64,000 nt of DNA from Bradyrhizobium sp. S69 (GTDB lineage: Bacteria > Pseudomonadota > Alphaproteobacteria > Rhizobiales > Xanthobacteraceae): the NCBI RefSeq assembly GCF_009766005.1, contig NZ_LMUK01000032.1, positions 1 through 64,000 on the forward strand, written 5' to 3'. The position numbers and the translations under genes are program-made. The notes below the pieces were generated by a model. The model saw only the letters and a program-made list of their open reading frames with translations. It had not been told where the DNA came from and ran no database searches. This document shows, in pieces, positions 30,398 through 39,275 of this stretch (positions are counted from its first letter, which is position 1; each line of letters begins with the position of its first letter).

Positions 30398-30423
30398 AGC
30401 GACCGCATCGTCATCAAGATCGA

Positions 30424-30450
30424 TCCGCCGGAAGCCCTCAGCTTCCGGCG
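30424..30450 (+). terminator. 11-bp hairpin after iorAB-like operon
   Basis: CCGCCGGAAGC (30424-30434), loop CCTCA, GCTTCCGGCGG (30440-30450), 27 bases beyond the stop of the molybdenum subunit. AACCGTTTCT follows, a weak T-rich tail. Confidence 0.65.
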
Positions 30451-30606
30451 GAACCGTTTCTGCCTCGAGGTGGAACCGTGGAACCGGATAATCGCTAAAT
30501 TTTTAGACGTCGCGGCAAGCGATCGTTGATGACGCCTATTAAGCCGGAAGGAACCGGTTCCGAGGTAACCTTTGCATCGGCCAATTGCCGCGCTCAAAGG
30601 GGACCC

Positions 30607-31701
30607 ATGTCAGCTCTAGCGAACAAGACTTCGACCAAACGCCGGTTGCTGCTGGCGTCGGATCGGAGCGATCAGAGCAGCGAACTCGCCAGCATCCTGC
30701 AATCCGTCAGCGAGGTCGACACCATCTTGACTTCGGATATTCCCGAAGTTCCCGCCCGCAACCTCTCGGGGATCGTGGTCGATATCAATTTGCGCTCCGC
30801 CGAAAGCGTGCAGCGGGTTCGCAACAAGCTGCGTGGCGAAGCCTATCGCGCCCTGCCGCGGCTGTTCGTTCTCGCCGACGCGCTTCACCACGGCTCGATG
30901 CAGGCTTGGGCGCTCGGCGCGACGGATACGATTTCGCGCCCGTTCGATGCGGAAGGGATTCTGGCGCGCATCCGCTCCTCATTCCCCGATAGCGATGGCT
31001 ACGACGCGACCGATCACGGCCAGACCCTGAACAATGGTGTCGCCGCAGCCCACGTGGTGATGGTCAAGATCTTCGAGAAGCTGCCGGCCGGGGTGCCGCT
31101 GACGATGGACGACATCGTCCAGGCCGAGAACAAGATTCTCAAGGCCATCAAGCATTCCTCGCTGCGGGAGTGGCTGACCACCGTCGGCTGCCACCACACC
31201 GACAGCTACCGCCATTGCCTGTTCGTCACCGGCTTTGCCGTGGCGTTCGCGCAGCATCTCGGCATGCGCGAAGACGACCAGCGGCGGCTGGCGCGCGCGG
31301 CGTTGCTGCACGATGTCGGCAAGGCGTATATCCCCGTGGCCATTCTGGACAAGCCCGGCGTGCTCACCGTCGAGGAGATGGTCGAGATCCAGAAGCACCC
31401 GCGTCTCGGCTTCGATGCGCTGGCCGACCAGGGCGGCTTTCCACCGGAGATGCTGGACGTGATCCTGCACCATCATGAGTTTCTCGACGGCACCGGATAT
31501 CCGGACGGACTGAGCGGCAACCAGATCAGCGATATCGTGCGCCTGACCACGATCGTGGATATCCATGCCGCGCTGGTGGAGAAGCGGGCCTACCGGCTGC
31601 CGTTCACCCACGCCAAAGCCTTTGAGGTGATGGAGCAGATGGGCGGCAAGCTCGACCAGCATCTGTTGCAGGCATTCCGTCCGGTGGCGCTCGGGGCTTA
31701 G
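30607..31701 (+). CDS. HD-GYP domain protein with degenerate receiver domain
   Basis: 364 residues from the ATG at 30607. Residues ~12-125 resemble a response-regulator receiver: Asp59 (VVDINLRS) fits the phosphoacceptor, but the conserved Lys is Arg111 (ISRPFDAEG) and the acidic pair is weak. Residues ~195-360 are an HD-GYP phosphodiesterase domain with LLHDVGKAYIP (His235, Asp236), HHH and DGTGYPDGL. HD-GYP domains break down cyclic di-GMP. No partner kinase is adjacent. Cytosolic; possible roles are motility or biofilm control (inference). Confidence 0.9.
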   Translation: MSALANKTSTKRRLLLASDRSDQSSELASILQSVSEVDTILTSDIPEVPARNLSGIVVDINLRSAESVQRVRNKLRGEAYRALPRLFVLADALHHGSMQAWALGATDTISRPFDAEGILARIRSSFPDSDGYDATDHGQTLNNGVAAAHVVMVKIFEKLPAGVPLTMDDIVQAENKILKAIKHSSLREWLTTVGCHHTDSYRHCLFVTGFAVAFAQHLGMREDDQRRLARAALLHDVGKAYIPVAILDKPGVLTVEEMVEIQKHPRLGFDALADQGGFPPEMLDVILHHHEFLDGTGYPDGLSGNQISDIVRLTTIVDIHAALVEKRAYRLPFTHAKAFEVMEQMGGKLDQHLLQAFRPVALGA

Positions 31702-31724
31702 CGAGCGATCCGCCGTCATTCCCT

Positions 31725-31781
31725 CGTCATTGCGAGCCAACGGGGCCGGCCAGAGGCCGGACCCGTTGGCTCGCAATGACG
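31725..31781. terminator. 27-bp inverted repeat between convergent genes
   Basis: Arms 31725-31751 and 31755-31781 pair over 27 bases with one mismatch (CGTCATTGCGAGCCAACGGG type). The structure lies between the stops of the HD-GYP and amidohydrolase genes. CGTCATTGCGAGC repeats are scattered in this group; a bidirectional terminator role is likely from its place. Confidence 0.75.
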
Positions 31782-31783
31782 AA

Positions 31784-33505
31784 CTAATGCGCCTTCCCCG
31801 CAGCTAACTCCGCAAACGGCGCGGCCGCATACACCACGTCGCCGCCGACCATCGTCAAAACCGATCTGATCTTGCTGATTTCGTTGACCGGTGCGGTCAG
31901 ATAGTCGGCCGACAGCACCGCCAGATCGGCGAATTTGCCAGGTTCAAGCGTTCCGCGCCGGTTGTCGTCATTGGCCATGAACGCGGAATTGCGGGTGTAC
32001 ATCTGCAGCGCTTGCTGGCGGCTCGGGGCCTGCTCCGGTCCACGGGTCTGCACGCCGCCGATCGTCGTGCCGTCGAGATACCATTGCAGCGCAACGAATG
32101 GATTATAGGACGATACGCGGTGCGCGTCGGTGCCGCCGGCAACGGTCAATCCCATCTTCATCGCCGTTGCGATCCGCGGCATCGCCTTCGCCGCATCGAC
32201 GCCGACCTCGCGCTGCAGCGCTTCGCCGCCGAAATACAGGCCGTCCTGAACGCCCCAGATCAGGCCGAGCGACTTCATCCGCTTCAGGCTGTCCTCGGAG
32301 GCGTTGTACAGATGCAGCACGGTCCATCTGAGATCGCGAACCGGGTAATCCTTCTCGATGCCTTCGACGATATCGAGCAGGTCATGCACCGTGCGGTCCG
32401 GGTTCCAGTGGATCTGGATGGTGTAGCCCCTCGATGCGGCCCAGCGCAGCAACTCTGCCAGTTTCGCCTTGCCGTCGGGCGTGATGTCGCCGTCGGTCCA
32501 GTCGGCCCACACCAGAATCTCGCCGGGTCCGTTGAAATGCAGCATGGCGTCGCCAAAGCCTTGCGGCAGCAACTGCGTCAGGTTCTGCAAATCCGCAAGT
32601 TCGCTGCCCGGCTTCGGCGCGCAGAGGTGATAGGCAATGCGTACCGAGAGCTGCTTGTCGTGCCACAGCTTGAACACCGCCTGATAGTTGGCCGGATACA
32701 TGCTGACCCCGCCGCCATCGACGATGCCGGTGATGCCAAGGCTGTTCATCTCGCTGAAGAATTTCCGCGAGCCCTCGACCTGTTGCGCCAGGGTCGGCTT
32801 CGGAAGTTTGTCGAAGATCTTGCCGAGCGCATTGCCGTTGGCGATCACCACGCCGGTCGGCTGGTTGTCGCTGTTGCGCTCGAGCTTGCCGCCGGGGGTG
32901 ACGTCCGCATCATCGTGGATGCCAAGCGCCTCCATCGCGTTCGGCGTCAGCAACAGCCAGTCGTAGAGATGCTGGATGTAGACCGGATGGTCCTGCGCCG
33001 CGGCCACGACCTCAGCCGCGGTCGGGCGCCGCTTCTCGGCAAACTGCTCCTCGGTCCAACCGCCCGCCACCACGATCCAGCTGCCGGGCTGTTGCGTTGT
33101 CGCGGCCTGGCTGATTCTGGCCAGCGCCTCCCGCAGCGTCGGCACGCCGACCCAGTTCACTTCCGTGCCGAAGTTCAATGCGGCGCGGATGCCGTGGATA
33201 TGACCGTCGGTCAGGCCGGGAATGACGGTGCGGCCGCCGAGGTCGATCAGTCTGGCCCTGTCGCCCGCGAGCTTCTTCATCGCCGCCGAGGTGCCGGTCG
33301 CGAGTACCTGGCCGTGCGCGATCGCGAGCGCCTGCTTGGTCGAAAAATCCTTGTCGACGGTGAGTATCTTGCCGTTGAACAGGATCGTATCGGCTGACTG
33401 CGCCCAGGCGATGCTGGCCGGCCAGGCGAGACACAAGACCGCGAGCGCGAGAGATCGAGCCAATCGGTTAGTGGATATTCTTGATTGCTGGCTGATCCCC
33501 GTCAT
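31784..33505 (-). CDS. Exported amidohydrolase (YtcJ-like, amidohydrolase_3)
   Basis: 573 residues from the ATG at 33505, which follows AGGGGAGAG; the open frame extends farther but without signs of coding. A signal peptide (LARSLALAVLCLAWPASIAWA) directs export. The metal-binding His pair is in LTDGHIHGIR, and GGTDAHRVSSYNP near the C-terminus supplies the conserved Asp. The family includes N-substituted formamide deformylases and other imidazolonepropionase-like enzymes; substrate unknown. A periplasmic location is unusual for amidohydrolases but common in this subfamily. Confidence 0.88.
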   Translation of the reverse strand: MTGISQQSRISTNRLARSLALAVLCLAWPASIAWAQSADTILFNGKILTVDKDFSTKQALAIAHGQVLATGTSAAMKKLAGDRARLIDLGGRTVIPGLTDGHIHGIRAALNFGTEVNWVGVPTLREALARISQAATTQQPGSWIVVAGGWTEEQFAEKRRPTAAEVVAAAQDHPVYIQHLYDWLLLTPNAMEALGIHDDADVTPGGKLERNSDNQPTGVVIANGNALGKIFDKLPKPTLAQQVEGSRKFFSEMNSLGITGIVDGGGVSMYPANYQAVFKLWHDKQLSVRIAYHLCAPKPGSELADLQNLTQLLPQGFGDAMLHFNGPGEILVWADWTDGDITPDGKAKLAELLRWAASRGYTIQIHWNPDRTVHDLLDIVEGIEKDYPVRDLRWTVLHLYNASEDSLKRMKSLGLIWGVQDGLYFGGEALQREVGVDAAKAMPRIATAMKMGLTVAGGTDAHRVSSYNPFVALQWYLDGTTIGGVQTRGPEQAPSRQQALQMYTRNSAFMANDDNRRGTLEPGKFADLAVLSADYLTAPVNEISKIRSVLTMVGGDVVYAAAPFAELAAGKAH

Positions 33506-33710
33506 GTCCGCTCTCCCCTGATTTTCTTGATTTTGATCGCACGGGGACTTCGGGTCGCCATGGTTAGCTGCCCAACGCAAGCATGGGATGTGGCAGCCGA
33601 CCAAATCTAGATGACTCTCGGGCGGGTGAACAGGCCGCCGACCGCTCGGTCTTGCTCTACAACAGGACCAAGCCGGCGTATAATGGCTCCCGGAGAGCGG
33701 AGGAAAATCC

Positions 33711-35006
33711 ATGGATACCGCAACGACCCTCAACGGGAATGTCGACATTCCCCCGGACATTGCAGCTACCCTCGTCAATCCGGCCGCCTATGCCGATAAC
33801 CGCCTTCATGAAAGCTATCGATGGCTCCGCACCAACAATCCGCTCGGGGTTGCGCGGACCGAGAATTTCGATCCGTTCTGGGTCGTCACCAAACACGCGC
33901 ATATCCAGGCCATCAGCCGCCAGAACGATCTCTTCCACAATGCGGACCGCGCGACGGTCCTGACGGCACGCGCGGGCATCGAGCGCATCCGCAGGATCAC
34001 CGGCGGACCGAACCTGGTGCGCTCCCTGGTTCAGATGGACGCGCCCGATCATCCGAAATACCGCGCGCTGACGCAGGGCTGGTTCATGCCCGCCAATCTC
34101 GGGAAATTCGAAGCGCGCGTCCGTCATATCGCCCGCAGCACGGTGGCGCGGATGCTGGAGAAGGACGGGCATTGCGATTTCGTCGCCGACGTGGCGCTTG
34201 GCTATCCGCTGCACGTCATCATGGAAATCCTTGGCGTTCCGGAACAGGACGAACCCAGGATGCTCAAGCTCACGCAGGAACTGTTCGGATCGCAGGACCC
34301 CGATACGGCGCGGGTCAGGGAGGCACTCTCGCCCGAGCAGTTCGCCGGCATGATGCAGTCGATCGTGAATGATTTCGGTGCCTATTTCAGGAAAATTACC
34401 GAGGAGCGGCGCAGTCATCCGCGCGACGATCTGGCCACCGTGATCGCCAACGCCAGAATCGGCGGCGAATACATGCCCGACCATGATGCGACGAGCTATT
34501 ACATGATCGTCGCGACCGCGGGCCACGACACCACGTCATCGTCGACGGCCGGTGCGATCTGGGCGCTGGCCGAAAATCCGGAACAATTCGCCAAGGTCAA
34601 AGCCCATCCGGAATTGATTCCGGGTCTGGTCGATGAGGCGGTTCGCTGGATGACGCCGGTCAAGCATTTCATGCGATCGGCGACCGCGGACACCGAACTG
34701 GGCGGCCGCCGCATCGCCAAAGGTGATTGGCTGATGCTGTGTTATGCGTCCGGCAATCGCGACGAGGAGGTGTTCGAGGACCCCTTCAGCTTCCGCTGCG
34801 ACCGCAAGCCGAACCGACATGTCGCTTTCGGCTACGGTGCGCATCTGTGTCTCGGACAATATCTCGCCAAGCTGGAGATGCGGATCCTGTTTGAGGAATT
34901 GCTGCCGCGGCTGAAGTCGATCGCGCTCGACGGCGAAGTGAAGATGACGCAGGCCACCTTCGTCAACGGCCCGAAGAAACTGCCCGTTCGGTTTGAGGTG
35001 AATTAA
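33711..35006 (+). CDS. Cytochrome P450
   Basis: 431 residues, a soluble bacterial P450. I-helix motif AGHDTTSS, ExxR in the K helix (DEAVRWMTP), and the heme loop FGYGAHLCLGQYLAKLE with the axial Cys are all present. GGAGGAAAA precedes the ATG. Such enzymes insert oxygen into terpenoids, aromatics or fatty acids and need ferredoxin partners, none of which is adjacent. It converges on an acyl-CoA ligase gene, and the cluster may serve breakdown of one carboxylic acid (inference). Confidence 0.95.
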   Translation: MDTATTLNGNVDIPPDIAATLVNPAAYADNRLHESYRWLRTNNPLGVARTENFDPFWVVTKHAHIQAISRQNDLFHNADRATVLTARAGIERIRRITGGPNLVRSLVQMDAPDHPKYRALTQGWFMPANLGKFEARVRHIARSTVARMLEKDGHCDFVADVALGYPLHVIMEILGVPEQDEPRMLKLTQELFGSQDPDTARVREALSPEQFAGMMQSIVNDFGAYFRKITEERRSHPRDDLATVIANARIGGEYMPDHDATSYYMIVATAGHDTTSSSTAGAIWALAENPEQFAKVKAHPELIPGLVDEAVRWMTPVKHFMRSATADTELGGRRIAKGDWLMLCYASGNRDEEVFEDPFSFRCDRKPNRHVAFGYGAHLCLGQYLAKLEMRILFEELLPRLKSIALDGEVKMTQATFVNGPKKLPVRFEVN

Positions 35007-35028
35007 GCGCGATTCCGAAAGCGGCGGC

Positions 35029-36615
35029 TCAATCGAGCATCTTGCGCAATTCAGCCTTCGCCACTTTCTCCAGCGTCGAGCGCGGCATCTCGTCGACAAA
35101 CCGGATCTCGCGCGGGATCTTGAAATCCGCCAGCGCGCTGCGGCAGGCGGTCATGACCGTGTCGTGCAATTCCGCAGGCGAGCCACCAACCCCGGCATGC
35201 GGAATGATGAATGCCACCGGCACCTCGTCGAGCATCGGGTGCTTCTTGGCCACCACCGCCGCCTCACGGACGCCGGGCACCACCGCGATCACCTGCTCGA
35301 TTTCGGAGGCCGCGACGTTCTCGCCGCCGACCTTCAGCATGTCCTTGGCGCGATCTCCGAATTTGACGAACCCGTGTTCCAGCATCGTGATGCGGTCGCC
35401 GGTGACAAAATAGCCGTGCTCGTCAAAGCTCTCGGTGGTGGCTTTCTCGTTGTGCAGATATTCCGAAAACAGCGACAGCCCGGGCACGCCCTTGATCGAG
35501 AGATTGCCGGTGCCGCCGACCTCGGTCGGCCTGCCGTCATCGTCGGTGATGCGGATGGTATACTCCGGCGCGGCGCGGCCGATCGACATTGGGGTGTTGG
35601 GCTGATCGACCTCGCCGATGATGCCGTGGGTGATGGTCTCGGTCATGCCCCACCAGCCGATGATTTTGATGCCGAAGCGCGCGAAGACCGGTGGATCGCA
35701 CACCGCGGTGCCCCACAGCCGGAATTTGTGCTGTTTCGGGATCTCGTGATCGAGCAGCGCCTTCATGCAGAACGGGATCGTCGAGGTCCAGGTGCAGCCA
35801 TGTTCGAGTGCGACCGGCCAGAACCGGCTCGCGGAAAAGCGCGGCTGAATCACACAGGTCGCACCGACCCACAGGCTCGCCAGCATCGAATAGGCCAGCG
35901 CGTTGGTGTGGAACAGCGGCAGATAAGTCTGGTGCACGTCGCCCGCATGCAGATCCTGGTGCGACGCGTTGATCTTGGCGCCCCACAGCCCATTGGCGTG
36001 GGTCCACAGCACCGCTTTCGGGCGCGACGTGGTGCCCGACGTATATTGTACGCTGCAGGGGGCGGAGGGATCGGCGGCGCGCCGCGGCCGGTCGACGCTG
36101 TCGGCGAACAGCGCCTCGAAGCGATCGCCGCGCGGCGCGGCGTTGCCGGGCGCGGGATCGGCGCCGGAATCGTGCGAGATCACGGCGAGCCAGCGCAGGC
36201 TCCGGCAATGCGCCGAGATCGTCTCGGCATAGGCCGGCTGGGTAATGGCGGCGACGGCGCCGCAATGGCCGGCGAAATATTCCATCTCGGCCGGCGCCGA
36301 GCGGGTGTTGGTGGTGACGGCGATGGCGCCGAGTTCGACGCAGGCGAACCAGGCCAGCAGGGCCTCGATGCAATTATCGAGGTGGATCAGCACATACTCG
36401 CCGGGCCGGATGCCGCGCTTGACCAGGCCTGCGGCCAGCGCGCCGACCCGCTCGTGAAATTCGCCGTAACTCCAGCTTCGCGCCGGCGCGTCGAACGGCG
36501 CCCAGATCAGGAACGGATGGTCCTTGCGCGCCTGGCTCTGCATCCGCAGCAGCCACGGCACGTCCATCCCGGCAAAAGGTCCCACGACGCCCGGCGCGCG
36601 GTGTGCGTTCGACAT
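35029..36615 (-). CDS. AMP-binding acyl-CoA ligase
   Basis: 528 residues of the ANL superfamily: P-loop YTSGTTSRPKAVLWTH, GWWGMTET, then FVTGDRITML and FGDRAKDMLKVGGENVAASEIE of the hinge, and the C-terminal catalytic Lys region STLEKVAK. Activates a carboxylic acid with ATP and CoA; chain type unknown (crotonobetaine/long-chain/aromatic ligases share these motifs). GGGAGG is five bases before the ATG. Upstream of it on the same strand is the VOC gene, separated by a palindromic repeat. Confidence 0.92.
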   Translation of the reverse strand: MSNAHRAPGVVGPFAGMDVPWLLRMQSQARKDHPFLIWAPFDAPARSWSYGEFHERVGALAAGLVKRGIRPGEYVLIHLDNCIEALLAWFACVELGAIAVTTNTRSAPAEMEYFAGHCGAVAAITQPAYAETISAHCRSLRWLAVISHDSGADPAPGNAAPRGDRFEALFADSVDRPRRAADPSAPCSVQYTSGTTSRPKAVLWTHANGLWGAKINASHQDLHAGDVHQTYLPLFHTNALAYSMLASLWVGATCVIQPRFSASRFWPVALEHGCTWTSTIPFCMKALLDHEIPKQHKFRLWGTAVCDPPVFARFGIKIIGWWGMTETITHGIIGEVDQPNTPMSIGRAAPEYTIRITDDDGRPTEVGGTGNLSIKGVPGLSLFSEYLHNEKATTESFDEHGYFVTGDRITMLEHGFVKFGDRAKDMLKVGGENVAASEIEQVIAVVPGVREAAVVAKKHPMLDEVPVAFIIPHAGVGGSPAELHDTVMTACRSALADFKIPREIRFVDEMPRSTLEKVAKAELRKMLD

Positions 36616-36710
36616 TAATCCTCCCGCGGGCGGCCTTGGCGGTCGCCCTTATCATTATGCTTGGGAGTATCGTGCCATTGGATCGCGCGGGGGGCAAATG
36701 ACGGTATCGC

Positions 36711-36810
36711 CGTCATCCTGAGGAGCGGCGTCTTCGCCGCGTCTCGAAGGATGGCCGCACGTGTTGCCATCCTTCGAGGCTCGCCAAGGGGCTCGCACCT
36801 CAGGATGACG
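36711..36810. repeat. CGTCATCCTGAGG-family inverted repeat, copy 1
   Basis: About 100 bases starting CGTCATCCTGAGG and ending CCTCAGGATGACG, with inner arms TCGAAGGATGG and CCATCCTTCGA. A second copy is at 49091-49199, and a partial third at about 49233-49288. Intergenic, no coding content. Confidence 0.85.
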
Positions 36811-36824
36811 GTGTCCTATCTCGC

Positions 36825-37244
36825 CTAATCCGCCCCGTCTTCATACGACGAAATCTCGATCAGGCTGCCGTCGGGATCGCGGCAATAGACAGAGCGCAGC
36901 GTGCCGCGGGCGCCTTGTTTCGCCACCGGGCCTTCCTCGATTGCGACGCCGCTTGCCTTGAGGTGCGCGACCACGTCCTGCGGCGTGGCGCCGGTCAGAA
37001 AACACAGATCGTCGCTGCCGGCGGCGACATGGTCCGCCGTGAACCATTCCACCGTGTCGGCGTCGCGCGGCCGCACGTTGATTTTCTGGTTGCCGAAAAT
37101 CAGCGAGGTGCGCGTCGGTTTACCCTGGCCCGGGTCGAATACCCTGACCTCCATGCCCAGGATTTTCCGATACCATTCGGCGGAGCGCGCGACATCGGAG
37201 ACGTTGATCACGATATGGTCGAGCGCATGGATCTTGACCGGCAT
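36825..37244 (-). CDS. VOC (glyoxalase/bleomycin-resistance fold) family protein
   Basis: 139 residues with the vicinal-oxygen-chelate pattern: HALDHIVINVSDVARSAEWYRKILGM at the start (metal His) and YCRDPDGSLIEIS at the end (metal Glu). Single-domain members act as lyases, isomerases, dioxygenases or binding proteins, so function is open. AAAGGA precedes the ATG at 37244. Divergent from the Bug-type binding protein gene. Confidence 0.88.
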   Translation of the reverse strand: MPVKIHALDHIVINVSDVARSAEWYRKILGMEVRVFDPGQGKPTRTSLIFGNQKINVRPRDADTVEWFTADHVAAGSDDLCFLTGATPQDVVAHLKASGVAIEEGPVAKQGARGTLRSVYCRDPDGSLIEISSYEDGAD

Positions 37245-37433
37245 GCATTATCCTTTCGTCGCGGTCCGACGCGGGTGTGCCGCACTGGCCGCACTTGGCG
37301 TTGTTTGTTACAACGCCGGCCCACGCCAGTTCAACAGCAACGAACCCTGGCTTTCCGGATTCGTGAAAACGGCAAGAAAACGCCAAGTAGACGCCAACAA
37401 AACGCAAAGAGAAAACCGAAAGGGAGAAACGGC

Positions 37434-38411
37434 ATGGCATCACGTCGCGCGGCGATCGGTCTGGTCGCGATGGGGCTTTCGGTCTTGGCCTGGTCGACGG
37501 GTGGCGCGTCGGCGCTGGATTACCCGACCCGGCCGGTTCGCTTCGTGGTCGGATATCCGGCCGGCGGCGCCACCGATATCATCGCGCGGCTGATCGGCCA
37601 GAAACTCTCCGAGCGGATGGGCCAGCAATTCATCATCGAGAACAAGCCGGGCGCCGGCAACAATATCGGCACCGAATCGGTGGTCAACGCCGCGCCCGAT
37701 GGCTACACGGTACTGCTGGTCAATCCGGCGAATTTCGTCAACGCTTCACTCTACGCCAACCTCAACTTCAATTTCATCCGCGACATCGCGCCGGTGGCGT
37801 CCTTTAACCGGGTGCCGAATGTGATGACGGTCGCGCCCGGCGTGCCGGCAAAGACGGTCGCTGAATTCATCGCCTATGTGAAGGACAATCCCGGCAAGGT
37901 GAACATGGCCTCATCCGGCAACGGCACCTCGGTGCATTTGTCCGGTGAATTGTTCATGGCGATGTCGGGCGCCCAGATGCTGCACGTGCCCTATAAGGGC
38001 GCGGCGCCCGCGATCACCGACCTGCTCGGCGATCGTGTCCAGGTGATCTTCGACAACATGCCCTCGATCATCGGACACATCAAAGGCGGAGCCTTGCGGG
38101 CGTTGGCGGTCACGACGGCGACGCGGTCTCCCGAATTGCCTGACGTGCCGACCGTCGCCGAGACCGTGCCGGGCTATGAGGCGAGTGCGTTGTTCGGCAT
38201 GGGGGCGCCGAAGAAGACCCCGCCGGAGATCATCGCCAAGCTCAACCAGGCGATCAACGCGGTGCTGGCCGACCCGGAGGTCAAGAAGCGCCTGATCGAG
38301 CTCGGCGGCGACCCCTTGATCAGCACGCCGGAAGCGTTCGGCGAGATGATCGCGGCCGAGACCGAGAAATGGGAAAAGGTGGTGAAGTTCGCGGGCCTGC
38401 GCATCGATTAG
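37434..38411 (+). CDS. Tripartite tricarboxylate transporter substrate-binding protein (Bug/TctC)
   Basis: 325 residues from the ATG at 37434 with a signal peptide (LVAMGLSVLAWSTGGASA). The mature start YPTRPVRFVVGYPAGGATDIIARL and the mid-protein YKGAAPAITDLLGDRVQVIFD are textbook Bug motifs. Binds a small acid in the periplasm for a TctAB transporter; the membrane partners are not in this window, which is common for this expanded family. AAAGGGAG precedes the start. Confidence 0.95.
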   Translation: MASRRAAIGLVAMGLSVLAWSTGGASALDYPTRPVRFVVGYPAGGATDIIARLIGQKLSERMGQQFIIENKPGAGNNIGTESVVNAAPDGYTVLLVNPANFVNASLYANLNFNFIRDIAPVASFNRVPNVMTVAPGVPAKTVAEFIAYVKDNPGKVNMASSGNGTSVHLSGELFMAMSGAQMLHVPYKGAAPAITDLLGDRVQVIFDNMPSIIGHIKGGALRALAVTTATRSPELPDVPTVAETVPGYEASALFGMGAPKKTPPEIIAKLNQAINAVLADPEVKKRLIELGGDPLISTPEAFGEMIAAETEKWEKVVKFAGLRID

Positions 38412-38525
38412 CCGCGGCCGGGAACCTTCCCGAGGCGGCCTTGTTTTGATCCCGAGGCAGCAATAAATCCCAAAGGGTTGAACGTTAGGACCGATACGAA
38501 CAAGGCCCACGCAGAGGAGATGACG

Positions 38526-38813
38526 ATGCGCCGCACCATGTTGGCACTGTTTGGTTTGCTGTCGGCGAGCGCCGCGATGATGGCCGGCGCGGGTCCCGCC
38601 GCCGCGTTCGATTATCCCTATTGCATCCAGGGCAAGGACTGGGGAATTCCGGGCGATTGCTCTTACGTGAGCATGCAGTCCTGCATGGCCGCCGCCTCCG
38701 GGCGAGGGCTCTATTGCGGCGTCAATCCGCGCGTCGCGCTCGGGCGACCGCTGGAGCCGCGCTGGCATCACCGGGACCGCTATTCGGACTACGACAGCTT
38801 CTACAACGACTAA
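38526..38813 (+). CDS. Small secreted Cys-containing protein (DUF3551-like)
   Basis: 95 residues with a signal peptide ending PAAAF. The mature part DYPYCIQGKDWGIPGDCSYVSMQSCMAAASGRGLYCGVNPR has four Cys that could form two disulfides, the DUF3551 pattern common and multi-copy in Bradyrhizobium-type genomes. GAGGAG is six bases before the ATG at 38526; the ATG at 38520 abuts it and is less likely. Function unknown. Confidence 0.85.
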   Translation: MRRTMLALFGLLSASAAMMAGAGPAAAFDYPYCIQGKDWGIPGDCSYVSMQSCMAAASGRGLYCGVNPRVALGRPLEPRWHHRDRYSDYDSFYND

Positions 38814-38902
38814 ATCCGGCTCCCGCGATGATCGGTCAGGCTCTTGAGGCTGATCTGTCGCGATCGCCGTGACTGAACGGCGCGCGTCAGCGACCTCTTT
38901 CG

Positions 38903-39199
38903 TCAGCAGCCCCTGCAGATCGACGAAATCATCTTGGCGGCCTTGCGGTCTTCCTGGTCGACGGCCGGATCGCCGCTGCCGAGCGCGGCACCCTTGGTGG
39001 CGCCACCGGTGCCGGAAGATGACAGCGCGGTTCCCAGCGAATTGGTTCCGGGCGCGGCTGGCGAGGTACCTGCGGCACCGCCCGTCGTCGAAGACGAGTG
39101 GTGCATTCCTCCGTGGCCTCCGCCACCGCGGCCAAACGCCGCCGCCGGCAGCAGTGTCGAGAGAATGACGCAACCGATTGCCAGGATCCTTGTGTTCAT
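38903..39199 (-). CDS. Small secreted Gly/Ser/Thr-rich protein
   Basis: 98 residues from the ATG at 39199. Signal peptide (ILAIGCVILSTLLPAAAFG), then GRGGGGHGGMHH, a low-complexity Ser/Thr/Gly/Pro stretch, and a short end VDQEDRKAAKMISSICRGC with two Cys. The Gly-His-Met segment could bind metal, but that is a guess. Function unknown. Confidence 0.65.
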   Translation of the reverse strand: MNTRILAIGCVILSTLLPAAAFGRGGGGHGGMHHSSSTTGGAAGTSPAAPGTNSLGTALSSSGTGGATKGAALGSGDPAVDQEDRKAAKMISSICRGC

Positions 39200-39275
39200 G
39201 GCCGGTCCTCCATTTGACGTTCCAACTGATCGAAGCCGGCCAGGTTCCCAGCCGCCCACGTCACGCTTCTGTAAT

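Noticed and set aside
37911..39173. A 420-codon open frame on the minus strand
   Set aside because: Lies opposite the Bug protein and the small secreted Cys protein, both well supported.
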